Below, piece after piece: positions 22,887-34,832 of a stretch of DNA of 64,000 nucleotides (positions within the stretch are counted from its first letter, which is position 1; each line of letters begins with the position of its first letter). Source of the DNA: Hypericum androsaemum (lineage: Eukaryota > Streptophyta > Magnoliopsida > Malpighiales > Hypericaceae); assembly GCA_963995505.1 (NCBI GenBank), contig OZ023180.1, positions 8,219,263-8,283,262 on the forward strand. The letters are read 5' to 3'. The position numbers and the translations under genes were made by a program. The notes beneath the pieces are model-generated. The model was given only the letters and a program-made list of their open reading frames with translations. It had not been told where the DNA came from and did not search any database.

Positions 22887-23232
22887 CTACTCAAGAAGAA
22901 CCTTTGAAGGTATTGCACCATTGGTTGGTGATCCACACACGTTTATGGACGCCCTTCTTAGTGGGATGAGGCATATAATGAGAACGGAGGTCAAGAAGCT
23001 CAGCGAAAAGGTGGACCGGATAGTGTGCAAACAAGAGAGGATACATGATGTTCCTAATGTCTGTAGCGGAAGACAAATTCAACAAAGGAGGATGAGGGTT
23101 AAAGATGAGAAGAATTCAGGAGCTAATTTTGTTGGAGAAGTCAATGCAAAGAGGGAGAACACCATTAACACTAAGCACGACATTGAGGGGAAGGTATGTA
23201 GTTATGACGATTTGGAGGTTACACCTGAAGTG
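22876..23232 (+). pseudogene. Gag-like N-terminus of pol-less element B
   Basis: ATG 22876 (MSYNYSRRTFEGIAPLVGD) followed by TFMDALLSGMRHIMRTEVKKL, matching in layout the N-terminus of the G gag (40590) and more distantly D/H/C gag. It continues VCSGRQIQQRRMRVKDEKN and DDLEVTPE, where element C inserted (TSD AAGTG at 23228-23232). The frame resumes after C at 30185. No capsid core, zinc knuckle or pol follows, so B is non-autonomous. Confidence 0.65.
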
Positions 23233-24048
23233 TGATGTGAGACCATCCGACAACGAGCATGGAGCATTGCGTGTTCCAATTGGGCCGATTACAAGAGCAC
23301 GGGCCAAGAAGCTTCAAGCTGAACTGAATGGATTTATTGAAGGCATTCGGACTCAAGTTGAATCAAGCAAGCCCAAGGACGACCTAGAAGGCCATGTTAA
23401 GCCCATACACGTTATTGGTGCTATTTTAGAAGCCTAGCATGCGCAAGATTCTTTTGGATGCATGCAAACAGAATTTCAGCTTATCTTGGACATGCATCCC
23501 TAAATTTTAGGAACTTCTTTTCCTATGTTTTAGGACGTGATATTTACTAGATATTCTAGTATCTATCTTAGTTTAGTTTAGTTTGTTTTTCCTACTTAGT
23601 GAATAATTAGGCCAGAATCCTTTTTATTTAGGAAGGTGAGTTTTGGCCAGCTTTGAACTCCTTATTTGGAGTTAGTTTTTGTTTAGGAATGTTTGAGACT
23701 TTTGGGGCCTATATAAAGGGACTCCTAGCAATAAAAACGTGGACAATCTTTTATTCATTCAGAATATACTTAGCTATTGCTAGTTTGTGAGTTTTGATAC
23801 TCATTGTGTGTTCTTGGTTAGGCTAGTGCGTCGCTTAGCTAGGGCAACGTATTTCACTTATCAAACAGATTATCCACCTCTGTTTGTGGCGTGATTCGAC
23901 TTAAGGACTTGGGTTCTTGACTTCCATTGTTCGGGTTGCGGTGAGACATCACCAAGGTTCGTGCATTGCGTAGTTGGAGTTGGAGTCTTTCTCATCCATC
24001 AAATAGCAGCGGTCCGTTCGTGTGGAATTCCCAGCGAGTTTTACATCA
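23233..24048 (+). mobile_element. 5' LTR of element C
   Basis: 816 bp, TGATGTGAGACC...TTTTACATCA. The first part is an open frame (DVRPSDNEHGALRVPIG, PITRARAKKLQAELNG, HVIGAILEA) ending at 23437. CCTATATAAAGG at about 23709, then AGCAATAAAAACG. Confidence 0.92.
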
Positions 24049-24645
24049 TTTGGTATCAGAGCCAGGTTTGCTACTACCTTTAATTTCGTTTTACTAAGTT
24101 CAGCTTACAATTCGTCTTTGTTTTGTTGCCGAACTTGAGTAGAGTTTGTTTGGTTGCATTCGGTTGAGACAAGAGAGAAAAGAAAGAGAGCGAATACAAT
24201 CAGAAAAGAAAAAAAAAAGAAAAGAAAAGAAAGAAAAGGGAAAAGAAAAGAAAGGAAAGAAAGAAAAGAGAGAGTACGCACCAAACAGGAATTGCAAGAC
24301 TAAATAGGCATTCGCAAGAAAGTGGAAGCGCCTAGGGCAAGGAGAAACGTGCAAGACCAAAGAGGGAGACCAAGTAGAGCCTTCTAAACGCAAGAAAACA
24401 AGCGGATAACATTCTGTTTGTTTGGTGAAATTTGTAGTTCAAGCAAAGGCGGTGCTAGCTTTAGTAAGAACATACAAGTATCACGAGTGGAAAAAGGCAA
24501 GAGTGTGTGAGCTCATTAGAGAGAAAAGCCAAATATTTGAGCGCAAACACGAGGGAACTTGAGTGCACCTTACATTGAGAGAAACACGTAAGGGAGTGAA
24601 CTTGTGAGGCCATATTTTTTTTTACTAACCAAGTTTTCTTGCAGC
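24049..24645 (+). other. C primer site and leader
   Basis: TGGTATCAGAGC at 24051-24062. The ~580-bp leader has a GA-rich block (about 24170-24290) and ends TTTACTAACCAAG then TTTTCTTGCAG, two bases before ATG 24646: again branch-point- and acceptor-like. No coding signal. Confidence 0.7.
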
Positions 24646-27137
24646 ATGTCTCACGAAGGCGAGGGAGAAAAGGAGGGAACCTTGGCCCAAGTTGACATTA
24701 AGTTGCTCACGGAGGCTCTAACAAGGAATTTCCAACGCATGATGCAAGCTGAAATTGAGCCTATACGCGAACAAATGAGTGCAATGGAGCGAGCTAGCAC
24801 AAGTCATGCACCAAGAAGGAGAGCACCAAAAGAGTCAAGTGGAGAAGATTCTGACCATGAAGAAGATGCAAGATCCACAAGGAACTATAGGAGGCCGAGA
24901 GTTGAACAACCCATACGAGGCGAAATTCATGCACGTAGAGGGAGAGCGCCTATAGAAGCATGTGGAGAAGAATCTGACCATGACGAAGATGCAAGATCCA
25001 CAAGGAACTATAGGAGGCCGAGAGTTGAACGCCATCCTAGGGAGGCAAGGCGAAGAGAGGATGACAACATAGGAAGCATTAAACTAAAAATACCTACCTT
25101 TGCTGGTCGTTCTGATCCGGAAGCTTACTTGGAGTGGGAGAAGAAAATTGAATTTGTGTTTGATTGCCACAATCATTCCGAAGCAAAGAAGGTAAAACTT
25201 GCCATCACTGATTATGCTATAACTTGGTGGGATCAACTTGTGACAAGCAGGAGGCATAATGGAGAGCGCCCTATAGCTACTTGGGAGGAAATGAAAGTGG
25301 TGATGCGGAAGAGGTTTGTTCCAAGTCATTACTATAGGGAGCTATACAAGAAGTTACAAGGCATGAGGCAAGGGAGCTTGAGTGTGGAGGAATTTTACAA
25401 GCAAATGGAGCTAGCCATGATAAGAGCTGATGTTGAGGAAGATAGAGAAGCTACCATGGCAAGATTTCTGAATGGACTCAATTCTGAGATCCAAGACAAA
25501 GTAGAGTTGCAACACTATGTGGAGTTGGAGGACATGGTGCACATGGCCACCAAGATTGAGAAGCAACTAAAGAGAGGAGGAGGAACAAGAGCTACATCAG
25601 GTTCTAATTGGAAGCCGAGTTATCCAAGGAAGTTTGACAAACCACAGGCTACCAAAGAAGGGCAAAAATCCGAGAGTTCCAACACCAACTCTCAGAAGAA
25701 GGTGGAGGCCCCTCCCGCAAGAAACCGTGACATTAAGTGCTTTAAGTGTCAAGGAAGGGGTCATATATCTAGTCAATGCCCCAACAAGCAGATCATGGTG
25801 ATAAGAGAAAATGGGGAGATTGAAACTGAAGGAGAGGAGTCGGAGCATGAAAGCCTACCCTCATTGGAGGATCTGTCCGAGAAGGAGTATCACGCACCCG
25901 GGGGACTTACCCTAGTCAGTAGGCGAGCCTTGAACTCCCAAGCCAAAGAAGAAGATGATGCAGCCCAAAGAGAAAACATCTTTCACACAAGGTGTTATGT
26001 TAAAGACAAAGTGTGTAGTGTCATCATTGATGGAGGGAGTTGTGCTAATGTAGCAAGTACCACTATGGTTGAGAAGCTAGGGTTGCGCACTGAAAAACAC
26101 CCTAAACCATACAAGCTACAATGGCTGAATGATAGTGGAGAAGTGAGAGTGATGAAGCAAGTGTTAGTGGCCTTTCGCATTGGCAATTATGAAGATGAGG
26201 TGTTATGTGACGTGGTACCAATGCAAGCGGGTCACCTACTGTTGGGAAGGCCATGGCAGTTTGATAGAAGAGTAACTCATAATGGCTACACCAACAAGTA
26301 CTCGTTCATACTCAAGAAGCGGCTGATCACCTTAGCACCCTTGGCACCATCACAAGTCTGTGAGGATCAAAGGAAGTTGCAAATTGAATGTGATGAAAAG
26401 AAAAGGAGTGATCAAAAGAAAAAGATTGAGAGGAGAGAAGAAGCCGAAAAACAGAAAGAAAAAATGGCCAAAAGAGAGGAAATACTTGAGAAAACAAAAG
26501 AAGCCAGAAAAACAGAAATAAAGTCGGCCATTGAGAGAAAATCCGAGGGATGGAAAAGAAACTACTATGTGAGAGCAAGTGAGATTAAGCAAGCTTGTTT
26601 TGAAAAACAGTCTATGATCTTACTTCGGTATAGGGAGACACTTTTGGTTGCTAACGAGCTTGAGCCACATTTGCCAAGCATGGTTAAATCTCTTTTACAG
26701 GATTTTGAGGATGTATTCCCCAATGAGCTACCACCAGGTTTGCCACCAATAAGGGGAATTGAACATCAGATTGACTTCGTTCCGGGAGCATCAATTCCAA
26801 ACCAATCAGCTTATAGAAGCAATCCGGAGGAGACGAAAGAACTTGAGAAGCAAGTCAATGAACTTTTGGAGAAAGGGTACGTGAGAGAGAGCATGAGTCC
26901 ATGCGCTGTTCCGGTCTTACTTGTGCCAAAGAAAGATGGATCATGGAGGATGTGTGTTGATTGTCGCGCTGTCAACAACATTACGGTAAAATATCGTCAC
27001 CCTATTCCTCGTTTAGATGACATGTTGGATGAGTTGTATGGTTCTTGCATGTTTTCAAAGATTGATTTGAAATGTGGTTATCATCAGATTCGCATGAAAG
27101 AAGGTGATGAATGGAAAACAGCGTTTAAAACGAAGTA
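24646..27137 (+). pseudogene. Element C gag, protease and RT N-terminus
   Basis: Starts at ATG 24646 (MSHEGEGEKEGTLAQVD). Gag has a ~45-residue internal duplication (DARSTRNYRRPRVE appears twice). Zinc knuckle [15 protein letters not shown] (about 25737-25785), protease [15 protein letters not shown], charged linker, and RT to KTAFKTKY. About 16 bp are missing at 27138 relative to D and H, which removes GLYEWMV and shifts the frame (the shifted frame ends at 27192). RT therefore continues in another frame from 27139. Confidence 0.9.
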
Positions 27138-27143
27138 CCGGTC

Positions 27144-29237
27144 ATGCCTTTTGGATTATCTAATGCACCTAGTACATTCATACGCCTTATGAATCATGTT
27201 TTACGTCCATTCATTGGCAAATTTGTAGTTGTTTACTTTGATGATATACTCATTTATAGCAAGAGCATTGAGGAGCACGTAGAGCACTTGAAATCTGTTT
27301 TGATTGCACTTAGGGAGGATCAATTATTTGCTAACTTGAAGAAGTGCACCTTTTGCACAGATAAGCTTGTATTCTTGGGTTTTGTTGTTAGTGCTGAAGG
27401 AATACAGGTTGATGAAGAAAAGATAAAGGCAATTAGGGATTGGCCGACCCCCACAAACATTGCACATGTTCGAAGCTTCCATGGACTAGCAAGCTTCTAC
27501 CGAAGATTTGTGAAAGATTTTAGCACCATAGCCGCACCACTCACCGAAGTCATTAAGAAGAGCGTTGGATTCAGCTGGGGAGAAGCGCAAGAGAAAGCAT
27601 TTCAATTACTCAAAGAGAAGTTGACGAATGCTCCTTTATTAGCTTTACCTAATTTTTCTAAAACGTTTGAAGTTGAGTGTGATGCTTCAGGTGTAGGTAT
27701 TGGCGCTGTACTCATGCAAGATCGACGGCCAATTGCCTATTTCAGCGAGAAATTAAGCGGAGCACCTCTAAACTATCCGACCTATGACAAAGAGTTGTAT
27801 GCTTTAATTCGGACATTGGAGACATGGCAGCACTACTTGTGGCCCAAGGAATTCGTGATACACACTGATCATGAATCGTTGAAGCACTTGAAAGGGCAAC
27901 ACAAGCTGAATAAGAGGCATGCACGCTGGGTAGAATTCATTGAGACATTTCCTTATGTCATTCGCTACAAGCAAGGTAAGGAAAATGTGGTTGCCGATGC
28001 ACTATCACGGAGGTATGCCTTGATCTCAACTCTTGATGCTAAGTTACTTGGTTTTGAACACATTAAAGAGTTGTATGCTGAAGATATTGATTTTGGTGAT
28101 CTATTCCGAGCTACGGAGAAGGGTGCGAGTAATAAATTCTTTTGGAATGAAGGTTACCTATTTCGTGAAAACAAACTTTGTGTGCCTAATTGTTCTATGC
28201 GAGAATTGCTTATGCAGGAGGCACATGGAGGAGGATTGATGGGGCACTTTGGAATCGCAAAGACCTTGGCAATGCTACAAGATCATTTCTTTTGGCCACA
28301 CATGAAGAGGGATGTTGAAAGAGTTTGTGGCCGTTGCATCACTTGCAAGCAAGCCAAGTCAAAGGTAAAACCCCATGGTTTGTATACTCCACTACCTATA
28401 CCTAGTGAGCCTTGGATTGATATTTCTATGGACTTTGTGTTAGGACTTCCTAGGACTAAGCGTGGACGAGATTCTATCTTTGTGGTAGTGGATAGATTTT
28501 CTAAGATGGCACATTTTATTCCATGTCATAAAACTGATGATGCTTCTAATGTTACTGATTTGTTCTTTAGAGAAATTGTTAGATTGCATGGCATGCCTAG
28601 GACAATTATTTCTGATAGAGATGCTAAATTCTTGAGCTATTTTTGGAAGACCTTGTGGTGCAAGTTAGGTACTAAGTTGTTATTCTCTACTACTTGTCAT
28701 CCACAAACTGATGGTCAAACTGAAGTTGTGAATAGAACTCTATCTACACTCTTAAGAGCACTTATTAAGCATAACATTAAGAATTGGGAGGAATGTTTGC
28801 CACATGTTGAATTTGCTTACAATCGATCAGTTCATTCTGCTACTCAATTCTCACCATTTGAGCTTGTTTATGGATTTAATCCTTTGACTCCATTGGATTT
28901 GTCACCTTTACCTTTGAGTGAGCATGTTAATTTAGATGGCAAGAAGAAGGCAGAATTTGTCAAGCAATTACATGAAAAGGCAAGGCTGAATATTGAGAAG
29001 AGAACGGAGCACTATGCAAGGCAAGCCAACAAAGGATGGCACAAAGTTGTCTTTGAGCCTGGTGAATGGGTTTGGTTGCATATGCGAAAGGAGCGTTTTC
29101 CCGTTCAACGTCGCTCCAAGTTACTACCTCGTGGAGATGGTCCATTCCAAGTTTTAGAGCGCATTAATGACAATGCCTACAAGCTTGATCTACCTGGTGA
29201 GTATAATGTAAGTGCTACATTTAATGTGCTGACTTAA
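27144..29237 (+). pseudogene. Element C RT C-terminus, RNase H and integrase
   Basis: 697 codons in the shifted frame, starting [27 protein letters not shown]; RNase [27 protein letters not shown]; integrase HFGIAKT...[36 protein letters not shown]-terminal [16 protein letters not shown]. It ends early at TAA after FNVLT because one base is missing near 29228. In the restored register the sequence runs on into SPFDAGEDLRANPFQE and the LTR tail. The catalytic residues are intact. Confidence 0.9.
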
Positions 29238-29292
29238 GCCCTTTTGATGCAGGTGAAGATTTGAGGGCAAATCCTTTTCAAGAGAGGGGGAA

Positions 29293-30184
29293 TGATGTGA
29301 GACCATCCGACAACGAGCATGGAGCATTGCGTGTTCCAATTGGGCCGATTACAAGAGCACGGGCTAAGAAGCTTCAAGCTGAACTGAATGGATTTATTGA
29401 AGGCATTCGGACTCAAGTTGAATCTCCGATTACAAGAGCACGGGCCAAGAAGCTTCAAGCTGAACTGAATGGATTTATTGAAGGCATTCGGACTCAAGTT
29501 GAATCAAGCAAGCCCAAGGACGACCTAGAAGGCCATGTTAAGCCCATACACGTTATTGGTGCTATTTTAGAAGCCTAGCATGCGCAAGATTCTTTTGGAT
29601 GCATGCAAACAGAATTTCAGCTTATCTTGGACATGCATCCCTAAATTTTAGGAACTTCTTTTCCTATGTTTTAGGACGTGATATTTACTAGATATTCTAG
29701 TATCTATCTTAGTTTAGTTTGTTTTTCCTACTTAGTGAATAATTAGGCCAGAATCCTTTTTATTTAGGAAGGTGAGTTTTGGCCAGCTTTGAACTCCTTA
29801 TTTGGAGTTAGTTTTTGTTTAGGAATGTTTGAGACTTTTGGGGCCTATATAAAGGGACTCCTAGCAATAAAAACGTGGACAATCTTTTATTCATTCAGAA
29901 TATACTTAGCTATTGCTAGTTTGTGAGTTTTGATACTCATTGTGTGTTCTTGGTTAGGCTAGTGCGTCGCTTAGCTAGGGCAACGTATTTCACTTATCAA
30001 ACAGATTATCCACCTCTGTTTGTGGCATGATTCGACTTAAGGACTTGGGTTCTTGACTTCCATTGTTCGGGTTGCGGTGAGACATCACCAAGGTTCGTGC
30101 ATTGCGTAGTTGGAGTTGGAGTCTTTCTCATCCATCAAGTAGCAGCGGTCCGTTCGTGTGGAATTCCCAGCGAGTTTTACATCA
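29293..30184 (+). mobile_element. 3' LTR of element C with 81-bp duplication
   Basis: 892 bp. The tail-coding segment PITRARAKKLQAELNG...IRTQVES is present twice in tandem (about 29346-29507), in frame, absent from the 5' LTR. The frame ends HVIGAILEA at 29578. The polypurine tract CAAGAGAGGGGGAA directly precedes 29293. Outer flank AAGTG. Confidence 0.92.
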
Positions 30185-30737
30185 AAGTGATTGTTGAAGA
30201 AGAGGTTTTGACATGGGAGGAATTTGGTGAATATACTATTGACTTGTTCGATGGAGAATGTTTTGATGACCATGCCATGTCACTTCTTTACTTGAGGGAT
30301 TTGTTCAATGAATCAGAATTGGTGGATGTTGTTCATATGAAGAAGTGCTTAACTGCTATTGATGGTGAACAAGAAGAACTTATTGTTTTAGTTGACAAGG
30401 AAGATGTCCAACCCATATCTTTCATGTCTCCTGATTTATATGTTGAACATATTGACTTCTTAGGTGTGGACAAGTTTAATTATGTTGGAGGTTCATCGTT
30501 GATCAACTTCTGGAATAGTTTGCAGTTCAAAGAAAGGCTTGTGCAAATAAGTAAGATTTTGGTTTTTAATTCTGAGAGGATTTCAGATTGCTTATGTTCA
30601 AAGTATCTATTTTGTTGGGATGGAAGATATCAAGTTCAACCAAGACGTTCCAAGACTTGTTCAAGCATGATCATGAATTGGAAAAAGCATGACGTATGCA
30701 AGGATTTGAGGACAAATCCATTTCAAGAGGAGGGGAA
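30185..30737 (+). pseudogene. Element B internal region: acidic ORF of unknown function
   Basis: The frame continues from 23232 across the element C insertion, reading VIVEEEVLTWEEFGEYTIDL, DDHAMSLLYLRDLFNESEL, DVQPISFMSPDLYVEHIDFL, then YQVQPRRSK and [15 protein letters not shown] at the polypurine tract beside LTR B. The first ~150 residues are acidic and match no retroelement domain I know. The last ~30 correspond to the end of the integrase region in related elements (KHDGCKDLRANPFQ in mini-A). No RT, RNase H or integrase core. Function unknown; a captured sequence is possible. Confidence 0.6.
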
Positions 30738-31356
30738 TGATATGAATCTGATCAGTAAGAAGATTAATTTCGTTTTTAAGGTTTTTGAGTCTGTTTAGGA
30801 AGTTAATTATATGTTATTTTCGTTTTATAAGAATTATAGTCTATTTAGGAAGTCAATAATGTGAGAATTTCGTTTCTTTAAGAGTTCAAGTCAGTTTAGG
30901 AAGGTGATTATGTGATAATCACGTTTTTAGCAATCATAAGAGTACTAGACTTGTTTTCCTTTTCAGTTTCCTATTTTTAAGTCATATTTATCTAGTTAGA
31001 AGTTATATTTAATTAGGAATCTCTTTGTAACAATCTGCCTATATATAAAGGCTTTATCAATGAGAATGAGGAGAATAATTTGAGTACAAAAAACGTGGGC
31101 TTTGCTCTCTTGGTTCTTCGGAACTGTTCGAACACAGCGGAGGGATTCCGTTCGTTCACCTTCGACTTATCAAGCGGATCTACATCACCGTTTGTGGCGT
31201 CTTCATCAAATCAAGGTTCTTGTTTCCCTACAGCAGCGGGTCGAGGTTGTTCATACCGAGGTTCTTGCAAAGGTGCAAACAACGGGTCGAGATTTCCATC
31301 AATCTGAACGTAGATAGATCCGGCTTTCGCGTGGATCCGTAACGAGATTCACATCA
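30738..31356 (+). mobile_element. 3' LTR of element B (copy 2)
   Basis: 619 bp, same family as 12212-12830, preceded by polypurine tract AAGAGGAGGGGAA (ending 30737) and followed by CGTTC (31357-31361) and gag. This placement shows which end is 3' and that B elements transpose as LTR elements. Confidence 0.9.
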
Positions 31357-33177
31357 CGTTCTGACCCGGAAGCATACCTAGAGTGGGAGAAGAAGATTGA
31401 GTTCGTGTTTGATTGCCACGATTGTTCCGAAGCAAAAAAGGTAAAGCTAGCTGTGACTGAATTCGCTGATTATGCTATAACGTGGTGGGATCAACTTGTC
31501 ACAAGCAGGAGGCGTAATAGATAGTGCCCTATAGCTACATGGGAGGAGATGAAAGTGGTGATGAGGAAACGCTTTGTTCCAAGTCATTACTACCGAGAGC
31601 TATACAAGAAGTTACAAGGGATGAGACAAGGAAGTCTGAGCGTGGAAGAATATTACAAACAAATGGAGATGGCCATGATAAGAGCTGATGTGGAGGAACA
31701 TAGAGAAGCTACCATGGCAAGGTTCTTGAATGGACTCAATCCTGAGATCCATGACAAAGTAGAGTTGCAACACTATGTGGAGTTGGAGGACATGGTGCAT
31801 ATGGCCACGAAAATTGAGAAGCAACTGAAGAGAGGAGGAGGTGGGACAAGAGCTACATCAAGTGCTAATTGGAAGCCAAACTATTCAAAGAAGTTTGACA
31901 AACCACAGGCAAACAAGATAGAGCAGAAGACTGAGAGTTCCAATGCCAACTCTCAAAAGAAGGTGGAAGCCACTCCCACACGAAACCGAGATATCAAGTG
32001 CTTCAAGTGTCAAGGAAGGGGGCACATCTCAAGTCAATGCCCTAACAAACAGATTATGGTGATTAGAGAGAGTGGGGAGGTCGTAACAGAAGGAGAAGAT
32101 TCGGATCATGATAGCATGCCTTCATTGGAAGACGTATCCGAAGAGGAAATTCAAGTTCCTGAAGGACTCACTCTAGTGGCAAGAAGAGTCTTGAACTTGC
32201 AAGCAAGAGAAGAAGATGACAAAGCACAAAGGGAGAACATCTTCCATACAAGATGTTATGTCAAGGACAAGGTGTGTAGTGTCCTCATTGATGGAGGCAG
32301 CTGTGCTAACGTGGGAGCAAGTGATATCAAGCAAGCATGTTTTGACAAAAAGCCAATGATCGTACTTATGTACACGGAGGCATTTTTAAACACTAACGAA
32401 CTTGAACCACACTTGCCTAGTATGGTTGTTTCCCTTTTACAGGACTACGAGGATGTTTTCCCCAACGAGCTACCATCAGGATTACCACCTATCCGAGGGA
32501 TTGAGCACCAAATTGACTTGGTTCTGGGAGCTGCCATACCTAATCGTCCCGCATATAGGAGCAATCCGGAGGAAACAAAGGAACTTGAGCGACAAGTCAA
32601 CGAGCTATTGGAGAAAGGGTACGTGAGAGAGAGCATGAGTCCTTGTGCCGTGCCAGTCCTACTCGTGCCTAAGAAGGATGGATCGTGGAGGATGTGTGTT
32701 GATTGTCGAGCAGTCAACAACATAACGGTAAAATATCGTCACCCTATTCCTCGTTTAGATGACATGTTAGATGAGCTGTATGGATCGAGCATGTTTTCTA
32801 AAATTGACTTAAAGAGTGGTTATCATCAAATTAGAATGAAAGAAGGAGATGAGTGCAAGACAGCCTTTAAAACGAAATATGGATTATATGAAAGGATGGT
32901 CATGCCATTCGGTCTGTCTAATGCTCCTAGTACATTTATGCGGCTCATGAATCATGTTTTACGTCCATTTATTGGCAAATTTGTAGTCGTTTATTTTGAT
33001 GATATACTTGTTTATAGCAAGAGCATGGAGGATCACATGGAACATTTGAAATCTGTCCTAAATGCACTTAGAAAGGAACAATTGTTTGCTAACTTGAAGA
33101 AGTGCACCTTTTGCACAGATAAGCTTGTCTTCTTGGGTTTTGTTGTTAGTGCTAAAGGAATACAGGTTGAGGAATGA
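31357..33177 (+). pseudogene. Gag/protease/RT fragment, copy 2
   Basis: Duplicate of 12831-13273 plus 20116-21493 without the D1 insertion: the D1 target GTGCA is single at 31795-31799. It shares the in-frame TAG (31522-31524) and the protease-linker deletion (GGSCANV then [10 protein letters not shown]). The open frame from 31549 covers zinc knuckle to RT (542 codons), as the TGA of copy 1 is TTA here. RT has W-to-C (GDECKTAF) and W-to-R (YERMVMPFG) changes. It ends at the same RT-to-gag junction (GIQVEE). Confidence 0.88.
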
Positions 33178-34570
33178 ACGCCAACCTAGGGAGGCCAGGC
33201 GGAGAAGGGATGAGAATTTGGGAAGCATCAAGTTAAAAATACCTTCCTTTGCAGGTCGTTCTAATCTGGAGGCTTATCTTGAATGGGAGAAGAAGATTGA
33301 ATTTGTGTTTGATTGTCACAATTGTTCAGAGGCAAAGAAGGTAAAGCTGGCTGTGACTGAGTTTACCGACTATGCTATAACTTGGTGGGATCAATTTGTC
33401 ACAAGCAGGAGACGTAACGGAGAATTTTCCATAGAGACATGGGAGGAGATGAAAGTTGTGATGAGGAAACGCTTTGTTCCTAGTCATTACTACCGTGATC
33501 TTTTTAAAAAGTTACAAGGACTGCGACAAGGAAGTATGAGCGTGGAAGATTACTACAAGCAGATGGAGATGGCAATGATACGAGCCAACGTAGAGGAGGA
33601 TCGTGAAGACACTATGGCTAGGTTCTTGAATGGACTAAATCCTGAAATTCAAGACAAAGTGGAGCTACAACACTACGTCGAATTGGAAGATATGGTTCAT
33701 ATGGCCAACAAGATAGAGAAACAAATGAAGAGAGGGGGAGGAACACGAGCTACATCAAGTGCTACTTGGAAGCCGAATTATCCAAAAAAGTTTGATAAGC
33801 CACAAGCAGCCAAAGTAGAACACAAGGCCGAGAGTTCTAGTACCAACTCTCAAAAGAAAGTGGAAGCCCCTCCTACAAGAAATCGAGACATTAGGTGTTT
33901 TAAATGTCAAGGAAGGGGGCACATAGCAAGCCAATGTCCTAACAAGCAGGTTATGGTGCTTAGAGAGAGCGGGGAGGTCGAGACAGAAGGAGAAGACTCG
34001 GACCATGGAAGCATGCCCTCATTGGAAGATCTGTCTGAAGAGGAATTCCAAGCTACTGAAGCACTCACTTTGGTGACAAGAAGGGCTTTGAACTTGCAAG
34101 TAAAAGAAGGGGATGACGTAGCACAACGAGAGAATATTTTCCACACAAGGTGTCATGTGCAGGGCAAGGTGTGTAGTGTCATTATTGACGGAGGAAGCTG
34201 TGCTAATGTTGCAAGCACCACTATGGTAGAAAAGTTGGGGTTGATCACAAAGAAACACCCTAAACCTTACAAGCTACAGTGGTTGAATGATAGTGGAGAA
34301 GTACGCGTGGAAGGGCAAGTGCTAGTGACATTTCGAATTGGCAAATATGAAGATGAAGTGCTATGTGATGTGGTGCCGATGCAAGCTGGTCACCTACTAC
34401 TTGGAAGGCCATGGCAATTTGATAGGAAGGTTAAGCATGATGGCTACACGAACAAGTACTCGTTCACACTCAATCGACGAGTAATCACATTAGTGCCCTT
34501 AACACCGTCACAAGTTTGTGAAGATCAGTTGAAAGTAGAAAAAAAGAGAATCTGCGAGAATGTCTTATAA
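33178..34570 (+). pseudogene. Second gag/protease fragment, copy 2
   Basis: Duplicate of 21494-22886, differing by scattered substitutions (FLNGL preceded by MAR rather than MAM, WKPNYPKK rather than WKPHYPKK). Capsid region, [15 protein letters not shown], protease [15 protein letters not shown] and [13 protein letters not shown] are complete, ending ICENVL. Confidence 0.87.
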
Positions 34571-34658
34571 CTACTCAAGAAGAACCTTTGAAGGTATTGC
34601 ACCATTGGTTGGTGATCCACACACGTTTATGGACGCCCTTCTTAGTGGGATGAGGCAT
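34560..34658 (+). pseudogene. Gag-like start of element B, copy 2 (truncated)
   Basis: Duplicate of 22876-22974 (MSYNYSRRTFEGIAP to SGMRH). It breaks at about 34654-34658, where opposite-strand element A gag begins; GGCAT is shared by both partners at the junction. Confidence 0.75.
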
Positions 34659-34832
34659 GCCTTGTGGTTGTTGGCTAGCACGTGAACTCTCTATGACATC
34701 CAGGCGTTGGTGTATTTGCTCAACCTCCGCTCTCATCATTTGTTGGAGCTTCCCTGTTAAGGCCTCCACAAATACCTTAGGGTCAACGTTGCCCCAAGCT
34801 CCTTGTCTTTCTCCTTCATTTTCTTGAGACAT
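34658..34832 (-). pseudogene. Element A gag N-terminus (truncated)
   Basis: ATG complementary to 34830-34832: MSQENEGERQGAWGNVD, then VEALTGKLQQMMRAEVEQIH and SSRASQQPQG. Same architecture as D/H/C gag starts. It ends at the recombination junction after about 58 codons. Upstream in sense, ACTAACCAATTTTATTGCAG lies five bases before the ATG. Confidence 0.75.

Larger units (their letters stand above)
23233..30184 (+). mobile_element. Full-length CRM-like chromovirus C
   Basis: 6952-bp plus-strand element with LTRs 23233-24048 (816 bp) and 29293-30184 (892 bp), primer site 24051-24062, polypurine tract before 29293, and target duplication AAGTG (23228-23232, 30185-30189). It has a complete gag-pol layout, damaged by about 16 bp lost in RT and a 1-bp loss near the integrase C-terminus. 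It inserted into element B. The 3' LTR carries an extra 81-bp tandem copy and lacks 5 bp present in the 5' LTR. Confidence 0.94.
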
